A stretch of 51,974 nt of DNA from MAG-121220-bin8 sp964433845 (GTDB lineage Bacteria > Bacteroidota > Bacteroidia > Flavobacteriales > Flavobacteriaceae). The translations under genes were made by a program, and so were the position numbers. Below are positions 26,394-36,146 of the stretch, piece after piece. How positions within the stretch are numbered: position 1 is the first letter of the stretch; each line of letters begins with the position of its first letter. The notes beneath the pieces were generated by a model. That model saw nothing but the letters and a program-made list of their open reading frames with translations, did not search any database and was not told the DNA's origin. The DNA is taken from positions 1-51,974 of the forward strand of contig CAYSTA010000009.1 of the NCBI GenBank assembly GCA_964433845.1. The letters are read 5' to 3'.

Positions 26394-27426
26394 ACTTTGT
26401 AAAGTGTTTTTCAGAGCAATTTCTTAATTTCTCTGCAGCAATTTCTGCAGTAATATCTCTTTGAGGTTCTGCAAACATTTCATAACCTACCATGAATTTC
26501 TTAATATCTGCAGACCTTAATAATGGAGGGTAAAAGGACATATGCATATGCCATTCTTCATTTTTCTTGTTATTAGTTGGTGATTGATGAATCCCTGCTG
26601 AATAAGGAAATGAGGTGTTAAATAGATTGTCGTACTTTGTTGTTAATTTCTTTAAAATCCTAGCATAATCAACTAACTCATTTTCTGAAAAACTTAAAAT
26701 GGATTTATGGTGTTTTTTTGGAACTATCATAGTTTCGAAAGGCCAAACTGCCCAATAAGGAACAAGTGCTACAAATGAATTGTTTTCGCAAATAATTCTT
26801 TCTTTAAGCTCTAATTCTTGATTAATATAATCTAACAATAAACTCTTATTATTTTTTTTATAGTATTCTTTTTGATGGAATTGTTTTTTTTCAACCTCTT
26901 TTGGAATTCCTTTCTGTGCCCAAATTTGACCATGAGGATGAGCATTAGAGCAACCCATTATTTCTCCTTTATTTTCAAAAATTTGAATATGATTTATAGA
27001 TTTCAAAGAACCTAAATCTTCATATTCATCTTTCCATAATTTAATAACTAGTAATATTTCATTAATAGTCATAAGAGGAATTGTTAAAGAATGATTTGGA
27101 GAATAACATAGTACTTTGCAAATTCCAGATTCGGAATGAGCTTCTAAAAGTCCTTCTTTAAAATTGTTTTCTCTTGAATTAAGTAACGCTGAAAAATCAT
27201 TGACAAAACTATATGTCTCACTATATGGAGGAGTTTTTTCATTATTTATTCTCAAATTTCCAGGGCATAAATAACAATCTGGATCATAATGGATACTTTT
27301 AATTTTTGTTTTAATCTCCTTTTTCCCCTGCCACGGTCTTTTAGTTCTATTAGGAGATACAAGAACCCACTCACCAGTCAAAATATTTTTTCTTCTATGC
27401 GATTGCTGATCAAAATTCATTGACAT
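26386..27426 (-). CDS. galT: Galactose-1-phosphate uridylyltransferase
   Basis: Leloir-pathway enzyme that swaps UMP between UDP-glucose and galactose-1-phosphate. The active-site HPH motif is H163-P-H165 in CSNAHPHGQIWA, with H165 the likely uridylylated nucleophile. Zinc ligands C51 and C54 are in CYLCPGN. The IPKKHHKS-like stretch VPKKHHKS and EWHMHMSFYPP near the C-terminus are also typical. Two ATGs are possible (27426 or 27420); both overlap the end of galK, so translation is coupled. It closes the sulfatase-galE-galK-galT run. Confidence 0.96.
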   Translation of the reverse strand: MSMNFDQQSHRRKNILTGEWVLVSPNRTKRPWQGKKEIKTKIKSIHYDPDCYLCPGNLRINNEKTPPYSETYSFVNDFSALLNSRENNFKEGLLEAHSESGICKVLCYSPNHSLTIPLMTINEILLVIKLWKDEYEDLGSLKSINHIQIFENKGEIMGCSNAHPHGQIWAQKGIPKEVEKKQFHQKEYYKKNNKSLLLDYINQELELKERIICENNSFVALVPYWAVWPFETMIVPKKHHKSILSFSENELVDYARILKKLTTKYDNLFNTSFPYSAGIHQSPTNNKKNEEWHMHMSFYPPLLRSADIKKFMVGYEMFAEPQRDITAEIAAEKLRNCSEKHFTKSM

Positions 27427-28534
27427 TTTTTATTGTGATTCCATTATCAATATTTACAGTAAATGCACTTAATTTAATACCAAATTTATCTAAATAAACT
27501 TTTGAAATTAAATTTACAAAATCATTAACAAAATTTTCCTCTATTAAATTTATAGTACAACCACCAAATCCTCCACCCATCATTCTAGAACCGATTATTT
27601 GTTTATGAATTGATGTAAATTCAACAAGAAAATCTAACTCTTTACAACTTACCTCATATAAATTTTTCAGACCATAATGAGATTTATACATCAATTCCCC
27701 AAATTCTTTAAGTTTCGAATTGCTTATTTTCTTTGCAGAATCATGTGTCCTTTGATTTTCTTGAATTACAAAAAGAGCTCTATTATAAACCTTTTCTGTC
27801 AAAATATTCTTAAACTCATTTAAAATGTTTTCTTCAACCTCAACTAAACAATTATAGTTATTATATTTTTTATTAATTATACTTAAAGCTTCGCTACATT
27901 CTTTAACTCTTTCGTTGTAAGCAGAATTTGCTAGATTATGTTCTACATTGGTATTTATTAATAAAAATTTATAATTATTAAAATCAGAATTTATGTATTT
28001 AAAACTTCTGTTTTGACAGTTTAATAATATCAGTTTATTTTTTTTTCCATTAACAATGGTAAACTGATCCATAATTCCACCCATAAGTCCAATGAAATTA
28101 TGTTCCACATCACTTACTATATCTATGATATCATCATTTGTTAATTTTAAATTATTTAATTGATTAAGACCACTTGCTATTCCACAAATAAGAGCAGATG
28201 ATGAGCTTATTCCTGCTCCAATAGGTAGATTGCTTTGAATTTTACAATTGAAAGCTTCTATTTTTAATTTTTTAAGAGCAATGAGATTATACAGTACTCC
28301 AATAATATAGTTTTGCCATTGTATTTTACTTTTAGATATTTTATTAAGATTTATTGTAAATACTTTATCTAAAGTTTTGGATTCAATATTACATTCTTTT
28401 CCAGAAACAGAATGGAATTCTATAATTATTTTTTTATCAATAGATGCAGGAAGAACAGAACCTCCATTATAATCAACATGTTCACCTATTAAATTAATCC
28501 TTCCAGCTGCTTCAACAATTATCTTTTTTTTCAT
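27410..28534 (-). CDS. galK: Galactokinase
   Basis: ATP-dependent phosphorylation of alpha-D-galactose at C1. GHMP-kinase motifs are in order: the galactokinase signature RINLIGEHVDYNGGSVLPASI near residue 12, the phosphate loop LPIGAGISSSSALICG near 100, a catalytic aspartate in GGIMDQFTIVNG, and RMMGGGFGGCTINL near the C-terminus. Length 374 aa is usual. Its ATG directly abuts the galE stop codon and its end overlaps galT. In this setting it would act on galactose freed by the GH2 enzyme. Confidence 0.97.
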   Translation of the reverse strand: MKKKIIVEAAGRINLIGEHVDYNGGSVLPASIDKKIIIEFHSVSGKECNIESKTLDKVFTINLNKISKSKIQWQNYIIGVLYNLIALKKLKIEAFNCKIQSNLPIGAGISSSSALICGIASGLNQLNNLKLTNDDIIDIVSDVEHNFIGLMGGIMDQFTIVNGKKNKLILLNCQNRSFKYINSDFNNYKFLLINTNVEHNLANSAYNERVKECSEALSIINKKYNNYNCLVEVEENILNEFKNILTEKVYNRALFVIQENQRTHDSAKKISNSKLKEFGELMYKSHYGLKNLYEVSCKELDFLVEFTSIHKQIIGSRMMGGGFGGCTINLIEENFVNDFVNLISKVYLDKFGIKLSAFTVNIDNGITIKNVNEF

Positions 28535-29569
28535 TTATAATTCTTGGAGTTTTTTTTCCCATTTCCAAGCTGATAAAAGAGCATCTTCTAAACTAAATTT
28601 AGCACACCAATCTAGAATTCTATTTGCTTTTTTTGTATCAGCATATGCTTGGATTATATCTCCTTTTCTCCTTCCTCCAATTTTGTAATTCAATTTATGG
28701 CTTGAAACTTTTTCAAATGTTTTAATTACTTCCATTACACTATAGCCTTTTCCAGTTCCAATGTTAAATACATCATAATTTGATTTTTGTTCAGTATTTA
28801 GTAATCTTTCCAGAGCTTTTATGTGAGCTTTAGCTAAATCAATAACATGTACATAATCTCTAATGCATGTTCCATCTTGAGTTGGGTAATCATTTCCGAA
28901 GACAATCAATTCTTCATGCTTTCCAATTGCTGTTTGGGTAATAAAAGGAATTAAATTTTCTGGCTTTCCTATTGGAAGTTCTCCAATTTCAATTGATGGA
29001 TGTGCACCAATAGGGTTAAAATATCTCAAAGAAATAGACTTTATTTTTTTATAAGATTTACAAAAGTCTTCAATAATTTCTTCTCCTATTTGTTTGGAAT
29101 TTCCATATGGAGATTCAGCTTTTTTAATAGATTCTCCTTCTTTTATTGGAATATTTAATGCTTGACCATAAACTGTACAAGAAGAACTGAAAATAAAACT
29201 AAAATTAGTGTTTAAATTTTCAATTTCTTGTAAGATATTAATTAATGAACCTAAATTATTTTCATAATATTTTAAAGGTTTTCTAACACTTTCACCAACA
29301 GCTTTTGAAGCAGCAAAATGAATTATTCCATTTGCATCTTTATGTTTGTTAAATAATTCTTTTACAGAAATTTTATTTTTTAAATCAATTTTTTCAAAAA
29401 TTATGTCAGATTTAACAATATTTGTTATTCCTTTTAAAACATCAATTGAAGAATTTGATAAATCATCAACAATAATTACTTCATAACCTTTGGAGAATAG
29501 TTCAACAACAGTATGACTGCCAATAAAACCAAGCCCTCCAGTTACAATTATTTTTGATTTTTTCAACAT
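28535..29569 (-). CDS. galE: UDP-glucose 4-epimerase
   Basis: NAD-dependent short-chain dehydrogenase-type epimerase that interconverts UDP-galactose and UDP-glucose. The nucleotide-binding motif is TGGLGFIGSHT (10-20) and the catalytic YxxxK is Y155/K159 in SPYGNSKQ, with FSSSCTVYG just before it. RYFNPIGAHPSIEIGE is characteristic of GalE. Length 344 aa is normal. It lies 27 bases after a sulfatase gene and directly before galK, so sulfate removal and galactose metabolism are likely expressed together. Confidence 0.96.
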   Translation of the reverse strand: MLKKSKIIVTGGLGFIGSHTVVELFSKGYEVIIVDDLSNSSIDVLKGITNIVKSDIIFEKIDLKNKISVKELFNKHKDANGIIHFAASKAVGESVRKPLKYYENNLGSLINILQEIENLNTNFSFIFSSSCTVYGQALNIPIKEGESIKKAESPYGNSKQIGEEIIEDFCKSYKKIKSISLRYFNPIGAHPSIEIGELPIGKPENLIPFITQTAIGKHEELIVFGNDYPTQDGTCIRDYVHVIDLAKAHIKALERLLNTEQKSNYDVFNIGTGKGYSVMEVIKTFEKVSSHKLNYKIGGRRKGDIIQAYADTKKANRILDWCAKFSLEDALLSAWKWEKKLQEL

Positions 29570-29596
29570 TCTATATTTAGATTCAATTTTATTAAT

Positions 29597-31150
29597 CTAT
29601 TCTAATACTAGGTTTTCAATATTTGAAAATTTCTTCCCTCTAATTTTAACAAAGTTTGAAATCATCTCCTTTAGCTTTTCTGGTTCTTTTTTAGCTAGAT
29701 CATTTTTTTGTGAAGGATCCTCTTTTAGATTATATAATTTAAAATCTTTTGAATTCCCTAATTCAATATTTACATTTTTACTAATTGCAACCCCATTATA
29801 TGGAGGAATCATTGCCCAATCTCCATTCCTATACGCAGTTCTAGTTGATGCTTCAAGAATAAGTTCATCTCTTCCGTTTCCTTCATTATTTAAAATTAAG
29901 TTAGAAAAATCTATACCATCTTTTGATTTATAGGCTGTCCCGACTATAGTGGAAATAGAATTAAAAAGATCTATTTGAGAGATTATTTCATTTGAAACAT
30001 TTGGTTTTATTTTTCCTTTCCAATAGGCAATAAAAGGAACTTTTGCACCAGCTTCAAATAAACTATATTTTCCTCCTCTTAATCCGCCAGAAGGGGTGTG
30101 ATCTCCAAGCTTTTCAACGGCATCATCATAATATCCATCATTTAGAACTGGTCCGTTATCACTAGAAAAAATGATCAATGTGTTTTCTAAAATTCCTTCG
30201 GCTTCTAAGGTTTTGTAAAATTCTCCAACACACCAATCTGCCTCAACAATTACATCTCCTCTAGGACCCATTCCAGATTTCCCTTCAAATCTAGGGTGAG
30301 GTGTTCTTGGTACATGAGGTTGTTGTAGAGCATAATATAGAAAGAAAGGTTTATCCTTATTTTCTTTAATATATTCTTGAGCTTTTCCTAAAAAATGATC
30401 TGCCATATCAATATCGCTCCATTTTGCTTTTTCTCCCCCTTTCATATATCCAATTCTAGGAACACCATTTACAATAGAACCATTGTGACCGTGGTGCCAT
30501 TTCATAGTGGTTAATTCAGGGTTTTTTAGTCCCGTTGGAAGTCCGTAATCATTTCTTTCTTTGTTATGTGAAAAGTTAACTTCTATAGGATCATTTGGAT
30601 CTAGATTTACTACATAGCCATTTTCTATGTAAACACTTGGAACTCTATCTTGCGTATCTGCCATAATGTGAGAATAATCAAATCCTACTTGATTAGGACC
30701 AGGTGATATATTAGAATTATAATCTATTTTACCTGAGCCTAGCCCTAGATGCCATTTACCAACAATACCGGTGTGATATCCTTTAGTTTTTAGAACTTTA
30801 GGTATAGTCATTTCTGTTGTATCGATAATCAATGATCCTCCTGTAATAATTTTTGCTCTTGGATTTCTCCATGGATAAGTTCCTGTTAGCAAAGCGTACC
30901 TGCTAGGGCTACATGTAGCAGACGAAGCATAACCATTAGTAAATCTTATACCTTCATTTGCTAGCTTATCAATATTTGGAGTGTTTAAAGTCCCCTTATT
31001 ATATGCACTAACATCACCATACCCTAAGTCATCTGTATAAATAATAATAATATTGGGTTTTTCTATAGAGCTATTTTTTTCTGATTTACAGTTAAAAAAA
31101 AGTGAAATTAAAAATATAAAAGAAAGTTGTTTGATTAGTTTGAAATTCAT
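29597..31150 (-). CDS. S1 family sulfatase, exported (first gene of the gal run)
   Basis: A 517-aa arylsulfatase-type enzyme with an N-terminal export signal, probably a lipoprotein (C21 after LISLFFN). The metal-site DD is in IIYTDDLGYGD. The formylglycine site is C80 in ATCSPSRYALLTGTYPWR, the canonical CxPSR. GKWHLG and FSSDNGP are also present. From its general layout (PGPNQVGFDYSH, QQPHVPRTPHPRF) I suspect the group that includes N-acetylgalactosamine/galactose-6-sulfatases, but that is memory-based. It leads a run with galE-galK-galT (27-base gap) and diverges from the next sulfatase. Confidence 0.93.
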   Translation of the reverse strand: MNFKLIKQLSFIFLISLFFNCKSEKNSSIEKPNIIIIYTDDLGYGDVSAYNKGTLNTPNIDKLANEGIRFTNGYASSATCSPSRYALLTGTYPWRNPRAKIITGGSLIIDTTEMTIPKVLKTKGYHTGIVGKWHLGLGSGKIDYNSNISPGPNQVGFDYSHIMADTQDRVPSVYIENGYVVNLDPNDPIEVNFSHNKERNDYGLPTGLKNPELTTMKWHHGHNGSIVNGVPRIGYMKGGEKAKWSDIDMADHFLGKAQEYIKENKDKPFFLYYALQQPHVPRTPHPRFEGKSGMGPRGDVIVEADWCVGEFYKTLEAEGILENTLIIFSSDNGPVLNDGYYDDAVEKLGDHTPSGGLRGGKYSLFEAGAKVPFIAYWKGKIKPNVSNEIISQIDLFNSISTIVGTAYKSKDGIDFSNLILNNEGNGRDELILEASTRTAYRNGDWAMIPPYNGVAISKNVNIELGNSKDFKLYNLKEDPSQKNDLAKKEPEKLKEMISNFVKIRGKKFSNIENLVLE

Positions 31151-31295
31151 GATTTTATATATTAAAAGAATTAATTTCTTGATTGACTAAATTAAAATTT
31201 TTATATGAATAATAGACTAGTAACTGTAAGTTAAATTTTGTTTTGTAAAAAAAATGATAATTTTAATATTACATAAAATCACTCTAGCTATAAAT

Positions 31296-32714
31296 ATGTG
31301 TAAAAAAAAATCATTTCTTATAATTTTATTTCTATTTATTATTTCATGTAATAATAAAAGTGAAAATCTTCATCCTAATATAATATTAATCTTAGTAGAT
31401 GATTTAGGTTATGCTGATGTTGGTTTTAATGGATCTAAAGACATTAAAACTCCGCATATTGATAATATTGCTAAAAATGGAGTTATATTCTCTGAAGGTT
31501 ATGTCTCTTATCCTGTTTGTGGACCAAGTAGGGCGGGTCTAATTACTGGAAGATACCAGGATACATTTGGTTTTGGTAAAAATCCACTTTTTGCTCCAAA
31601 AGATCCCAACATGGGACTCCCATTATCCGAAGAGACAATAGCGGATATGTTAAAAATTTCTAATTATAGAACATTTGCTGTTGGAAAGTGGCACCTTGGA
31701 GCTCATGAAAGTTTAAGACCAATGAAGCGAGGGTTTGATGAGTTTTTTGGTTTCTTAACTGGTGGCCACAGATATTTTCCTCACGAATGGGACTTAGAAG
31801 ATGAAACTAAGGTTAAAAGTCAAAGTGCTGCATATAGAACCAAAATTCTGAGAAACGAAGAGAGAATAGTAGAAAAAGAATATTTAACTGATGCATTATC
31901 AAGAGAAAGTGTAGACTTTATTGATAGAAATGCAGACAATCCCTTTTTTATCTACTTAGCTTATAATGCTCCTCATGGCCCATTACAAGCAACAGAAAAA
32001 TATCTTGAAAGATACAGTCATATTAAGGAAAAAAATAGAAAAACTTATGCTGCAATGGTCAGTGCTGTAGATGATGGTGTAGGAAAAATCATTTCAAAAC
32101 TAAAAGAAAAAGGGATCTATGAAAATACCATTGTTTATTTTCTTTCAGATAATGGAGGAAGACTAAGAGGAGATTCAGATAATGGAGAACTTCGTGGTAA
32201 AAAAGGAAATTTATTTGAGGGAGGTATTAGAGTTCCATTTGTTATGCAATGGCCAAAAGAAATTAAAGGTGGACAAATATTTGATAAACCAATTATCTCT
32301 TTAGATATTTTTGCTACTTCAAAAGCATTAACATCTCCTCATATTAAACCTAAAAATGATTTGCATGGAGTTAATCTTATTCCTTTTCTAAAAGGTGAAA
32401 ACAAGAATCAGCCACACGAGTTTTTATTTTGGAGAAATAATAAGATGCAAAATGATGTTAAAAGTAGATATGAAGCTTCAGCCGTGAGAACAGAAAAATT
32501 CAAATTTATCAAAAATAAAGAGTCAGATGCCCTTTATAATTTGAAAAAAGAAATTTCTGAAAAAACTAATTTAAAGGATCAAAACAGAGAGATGTATGAT
32601 AGTCTAAAATATAAGTATAGTAAATGGTATGAGACACTGATAGATCCAATTTTTTTAGGTCTAATAGCTAATAAAGAGTATAATAAGTTGAATCCTGATA
32701 GGTTTAGTTATTAA
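31296..32714 (+). CDS. S1 family sulfatase, lipoprotein
   Basis: A 472-aa sulfatase. The ATG at 31296 gives a clean lipoprotein signal (KKKSFLIILFLFIIS then C18); an upstream ATG at 31254 would add 14 residues and spoil it. Metal-site aspartates lie in LILVDDLGYAD. The formylglycine site is C75 in PVCGPSRAGLITGRY (canonical CxPSR), followed by GKWHLG and SDNGG. The CGPSRAGL wording and the FGFLTGGHRYFP stretch resemble enzymes I associate with galactose-3-sulfatases, an uncertain subfamily guess. It is alone on its strand, divergent from the sulfatase-gal run and convergent with the next sulfatase (11-base gap). Confidence 0.92.
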   Translation: MCKKKSFLIILFLFIISCNNKSENLHPNIILILVDDLGYADVGFNGSKDIKTPHIDNIAKNGVIFSEGYVSYPVCGPSRAGLITGRYQDTFGFGKNPLFAPKDPNMGLPLSEETIADMLKISNYRTFAVGKWHLGAHESLRPMKRGFDEFFGFLTGGHRYFPHEWDLEDETKVKSQSAAYRTKILRNEERIVEKEYLTDALSRESVDFIDRNADNPFFIYLAYNAPHGPLQATEKYLERYSHIKEKNRKTYAAMVSAVDDGVGKIISKLKEKGIYENTIVYFLSDNGGRLRGDSDNGELRGKKGNLFEGGIRVPFVMQWPKEIKGGQIFDKPIISLDIFATSKALTSPHIKPKNDLHGVNLIPFLKGENKNQPHEFLFWRNNKMQNDVKSRYEASAVRTEKFKFIKNKESDALYNLKKEISEKTNLKDQNREMYDSLKYKYSKWYETLIDPIFLGLIANKEYNKLNPDRFSY

Positions 32715-32725
32715 TGATTAAGATT

Positions 32726-34195
32726 TTAAATTATATTTCTAACTTTTCCACTTAGTTTTTTATCTTTTATTTGAAAAATTAGGCTGTCAACAAATTTCTG
32801 ATTGTATTTAGGATTTTTTTCTGATGGAATAGGAGCATTTTTATCATTTCTCCACTTTTTTAAATCATCAAATAGCTCTTTTGTTTTTTCTTTATTTTCT
32901 TTACTTAAATCTTTTGACTCTGAAACATCTTTTTCGATATTATAAAGCTCTAATGCATTATCCTCAAAATAATGATGTAGTTTCCAATTATCTTTAATTA
33001 CTACAGATCCTGGTCTTGTCCTAAACAAAGGATCTCTTCCTCCATCCTTTTGAACATTGTATGCTTCTAAATAAATAGGGAAATGAAAAAAAAGAGCTCT
33101 TTTTTTCAATTTTTTTCCTTCAAATATTGGATTTAAGTCTATCCCATCTAGTTCTAAGTTTTCATTATTGTGGTCTATTATACTTTTTATAGTTGGATAA
33201 AAATCAATATTACTTACTCTTTCATATGATTCTGTTCCAGCACTTATTTTACCCTGCCATGAAAAAATCAAAGGAACTCTTATTCCTCCTTCATAGTATG
33301 ATCCTTTTCCAGCTCTTAGAGGGTATTGATTCGATATCGCTCTAATTCCTCCATTATCGGATGAAAAAATAATTAAGGTGTTTTTAGATAATCCTAATTT
33401 TTCAATTTCATTTAAAACTCTACCAATGTTCTCATCTAGAGAATGAATCATACCAGCGTAATCAGGTCGATTATGATTCTCATCTCCATTTTTTTTCGAA
33501 TAGTTTTCTTGGTATTCTTTTTTAGACTGAATTGGGGTATGAACTGAGTGAAAAGATAAATACAAGAAAAATTGATTTTTTTTATTTTGATCAATAAATT
33601 TAATTGCTTCATTAGTTAGTCTATCGGTTAAATACTCTCCTTTGGGACCGTCTTCTAATTTGGGATTCTTATAAGGAGAAAAATAACCTCCTTTTGGACT
33701 TCCTTTTTCCCAGCCACCTATATTAATATCAAAACCATTTTGTTCTGGATAAAAACCTTTAGACCCCAAATGCCATTTTCCAATATGAGCATTAATATAG
33801 CCTTCCTTTTTTAGCATTTCAGGTATTAAAAAAAAATCTAAATCTAAATTTTCTGAGTTTTTTATTGGAATTATTTTCCTTGTTTTATCGATACCACGAT
33901 CAGAAGGACTGACAGTATAAATTCCATGATCTGGATGGTATTTTCCCGTCATCATTGATGCTCTACTCGGCGCGCAGTTTGCAGAAGATGCATATCCATT
34001 ATAAAATGTAATTCCACTTTTTGAAAGTTTATCAATGTTGGGTGTTTCGTAATAATTTGAGCCCATAAATGACAGGTCACTCCAACCTAAATCATCAGCC
34101 ATAATTAAGACTATATTGGGTTTTTCTTCTTTGCTTTCCTTTGTTTGACAAGATAAAAAAGTGGCTAAAAAAAATAGGATTAATATTTTTTTCAT
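32726..34195 (-). CDS. S1 family sulfatase, lipoprotein (paralogue of the one at 44477)
   Basis: A 489-aa sulfatase with a lipoprotein signal (LILFFLATFLS then C16). It has LIMADDLGWSD, the formylglycine cysteine C74 in ANCAPSRASMMTGKY, GKWHLGSKGFYP and SSDNGG. The middle segment, GFDINIGG...GGYFSPYKNPKL...GEYLTDRLT, is nearly the same as in the sulfatase at 44477, so the two are duplicates. I associate this layout with the S1_16 group (4-O-sulfated Gal/GalNAc), with low certainty. It starts 5 bases after the stop of the long sulfatase gene at 34201, so the two form one operon facing away from the GH2 gene. Confidence 0.92.
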   Translation of the reverse strand: MKKILILFFLATFLSCQTKESKEEKPNIVLIMADDLGWSDLSFMGSNYYETPNIDKLSKSGITFYNGYASSANCAPSRASMMTGKYHPDHGIYTVSPSDRGIDKTRKIIPIKNSENLDLDFFLIPEMLKKEGYINAHIGKWHLGSKGFYPEQNGFDINIGGWEKGSPKGGYFSPYKNPKLEDGPKGEYLTDRLTNEAIKFIDQNKKNQFFLYLSFHSVHTPIQSKKEYQENYSKKNGDENHNRPDYAGMIHSLDENIGRVLNEIEKLGLSKNTLIIFSSDNGGIRAISNQYPLRAGKGSYYEGGIRVPLIFSWQGKISAGTESYERVSNIDFYPTIKSIIDHNNENLELDGIDLNPIFEGKKLKKRALFFHFPIYLEAYNVQKDGGRDPLFRTRPGSVVIKDNWKLHHYFEDNALELYNIEKDVSESKDLSKENKEKTKELFDDLKKWRNDKNAPIPSEKNPKYNQKFVDSLIFQIKDKKLSGKVRNII

Positions 34196-34200
34196 ATGGA

Positions 34201-36072
34201 CTATTCGTTATCAGTTAGATAATTCATTCTTCTGTTAACAAGACCATTTTCCTTTTCGAACCATTTGTTTGGATATACACTTTTATTTAGTTCTAATTTG
34301 TAATCGGGGTTTTTTGTTTTAATCAAAGCCAATGTATTAAACATAAGATTTGCTTCAGCTTCAGAATTAGCATTTTTTAGTAAATCATTTATTTTGGAAG
34401 AATCAATTTTTAAATCATTCAAAAGCAGGTACTCGGCTGCTCTTATTTTTACTAAGTTTTCTGAATCGTTTTCGAAAATGGAATTTATTTTGTCTATGTG
34501 CTCTTTTGCTTCCAATTTAAAAGAGGAACATACTATAAGCCCCCAATACCTTATCCATGGGTTTTTATTATTTAATGCATCTTTAATTTTAGAAGACACT
34601 TCATTGTAAGGTTGTAGACTAAGATCAGCTGTTGTAATAAGTTTTTCAATTAAATTTTTATTTTTCTTACCAAAATTCACGGCATTTTCTAGTCCATTTT
34701 CTAAAAAATAAGGTTCAGGAAAAAAACTAAGATCAGCTTGAGAAACCACATGATTATTTAAGGTTTCTCTTAAATGGAGTAAGGTTTCTTTGTGCTGATC
34801 ATTTTGTACTAAATTGTTTATTTCGTGAGGGTCTTCTTCAATATTATAAAGTGCTTCTGGAGTTCTTGAATTAAAAAAATGACTCTGAATTTCATTTAAT
34901 TTTTCTTCTTGATAGAGTTTATACCATTCTTTATATGCTAACATTTTGTATCGATAATAGTTATATAATCCATCTACATTAAAAGGTTGGTAGTTGCGTA
35001 TGTATTTATATTTTCCTTTTCTAACGGATCTAACTAGATCATACTTTTCATCAAATCTATCTGCATAGCCAAATGTAGTGTCTTGTTTTTCAATATCACT
35101 TTTCTTTAAACCTTTACCCATAAAAGGATTGCCATCAATTCCTTCAGGTATTTTTATTCCAGCTAATGCCAATACAGTTGGAACTAAATCAACAAAATCA
35201 ACAAAAGAAGAAGTCCTAGTTCCCTGTTTAAAGGGAGATAATTTTTTCCATTTTTCAGGAAAACTTACAACCATAGGAACATTAAGTCCACTTTCATACA
35301 AGTATCCTTTACTTCTTGGTAAAACTCCACCATGGTCTCCATAATAAAATATGATAGTGTTTTCCATTAATCCTTCTTTTTCTAAATTTTCAATAAATTT
35401 TCCCATTTCTTTATCTACATCTTTATGATGATTATGAAGTAAAGATTGAGTGTATCTGAAAGTAGGCGTATCGGGATGGTAAGGGAACGGTTTTATGCTG
35501 TCTAAATTATTTGATTCAAGAGCTTCTGAAAGTTGTTTTTTATTAAAATGTAATTTTCCTTCATGTGTGTTGTGAAAATTTTGGACATGAAAGAAAGGCT
35601 GTCCAGCTTTTCTATTCTTATATGTTGCTTTTAGAGATGATTCGTCCCAAATCTTTTCTTCTTTAATAAAATTGTAATCTTCCTTTGCATTGTTGGTGAC
35701 ATAATATCCTGCCTGTTTTAAATAAATGGGAAAAGGTTTAATATTATCAGGTAACTTAACCTTTGACATTTTTCTATGATATTGTGTTCCAATTCGAGGG
35801 GCATAAGCACCAGTAATTATTGTACTCCTTGCAACAGAACAAACAGGAGCATTAGAAAATGCATTATCAAACACAACCCCTTGATTAGCTAGAGCTGAAA
35901 TGGTAGGCATTTCAGCACCACCTTTTCTATATAAATTCATATAATGAATAGAATTATCTTCAGTTACAAGCCAGACAATATTAGGTTTTTCATCTTGATT
36001 ATCACAAGAAAAAAATAAAATAGAAAAAAATATAACAAATGTTGTCCTCAAGGTTTTTTTGACTATACGCAT
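34201..36072 (-). CDS. Long sulfatase-family protein with atypical C-S-V-A-R site and helical C-terminus
   Basis: A 623-aa protein with an export/lipoprotein signal (about 8-22, C23). The N-terminal 450 residues have the alkaline-phosphatase/sulfatase fold, with IVWLVTEDNSIHYMN in place of the usual DD pair, YYGDHGG near 245, and overall likeness to heparan-N-sulfatase-type enzymes. At the maturation site the sequence is APVC78-S-V-A-R, where most S1 sulfatases have C-x-P-S-R. Whether it is converted to formylglycine is open, although I recall similar motifs in related proteins. Residues about 490-600 look like HEAT-type helical repeats (LIVCSSFKLEAKEHIDKI, IRAAEYLLLN). First gene of a two-sulfatase operon. 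Confidence 0.85.
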   Translation of the reverse strand: MRIVKKTLRTTFVIFFSILFFSCDNQDEKPNIVWLVTEDNSIHYMNLYRKGGAEMPTISALANQGVVFDNAFSNAPVCSVARSTIITGAYAPRIGTQYHRKMSKVKLPDNIKPFPIYLKQAGYYVTNNAKEDYNFIKEEKIWDESSLKATYKNRKAGQPFFHVQNFHNTHEGKLHFNKKQLSEALESNNLDSIKPFPYHPDTPTFRYTQSLLHNHHKDVDKEMGKFIENLEKEGLMENTIIFYYGDHGGVLPRSKGYLYESGLNVPMVVSFPEKWKKLSPFKQGTRTSSFVDFVDLVPTVLALAGIKIPEGIDGNPFMGKGLKKSDIEKQDTTFGYADRFDEKYDLVRSVRKGKYKYIRNYQPFNVDGLYNYYRYKMLAYKEWYKLYQEEKLNEIQSHFFNSRTPEALYNIEEDPHEINNLVQNDQHKETLLHLRETLNNHVVSQADLSFFPEPYFLENGLENAVNFGKKNKNLIEKLITTADLSLQPYNEVSSKIKDALNNKNPWIRYWGLIVCSSFKLEAKEHIDKINSIFENDSENLVKIRAAEYLLLNDLKIDSSKINDLLKNANSEAEANLMFNTLALIKTKNPDYKLELNKSVYPNKWFEKENGLVNRRMNYLTDNE

Positions 36073-36146
36073 GATACTATTATTTTTTAAAAGTAAATAA
36101 TATAATTTATATATTGAGCCTTGTAAAAATTCATAAATAATCTACA

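Noticed and set aside
31254..31295. Earlier ATG for the sulfatase at 31296
   Set aside because: The later ATG gives a standard lipoprotein signal; the extra residues show no family similarity.
31151..31295. Promoters in the gap between the divergent sulfatases
   Set aside because: Several near-matches to TAnnTTTG exist on both strands but none has a TTG at the right spacing; the DNA is too AT-rich to choose.
36073..36146. Promoters between the sulfatase operon and the GH2 gene
   Set aside because: Only weak boxes such as TACTTTTA on the minus strand, with no -33 element.
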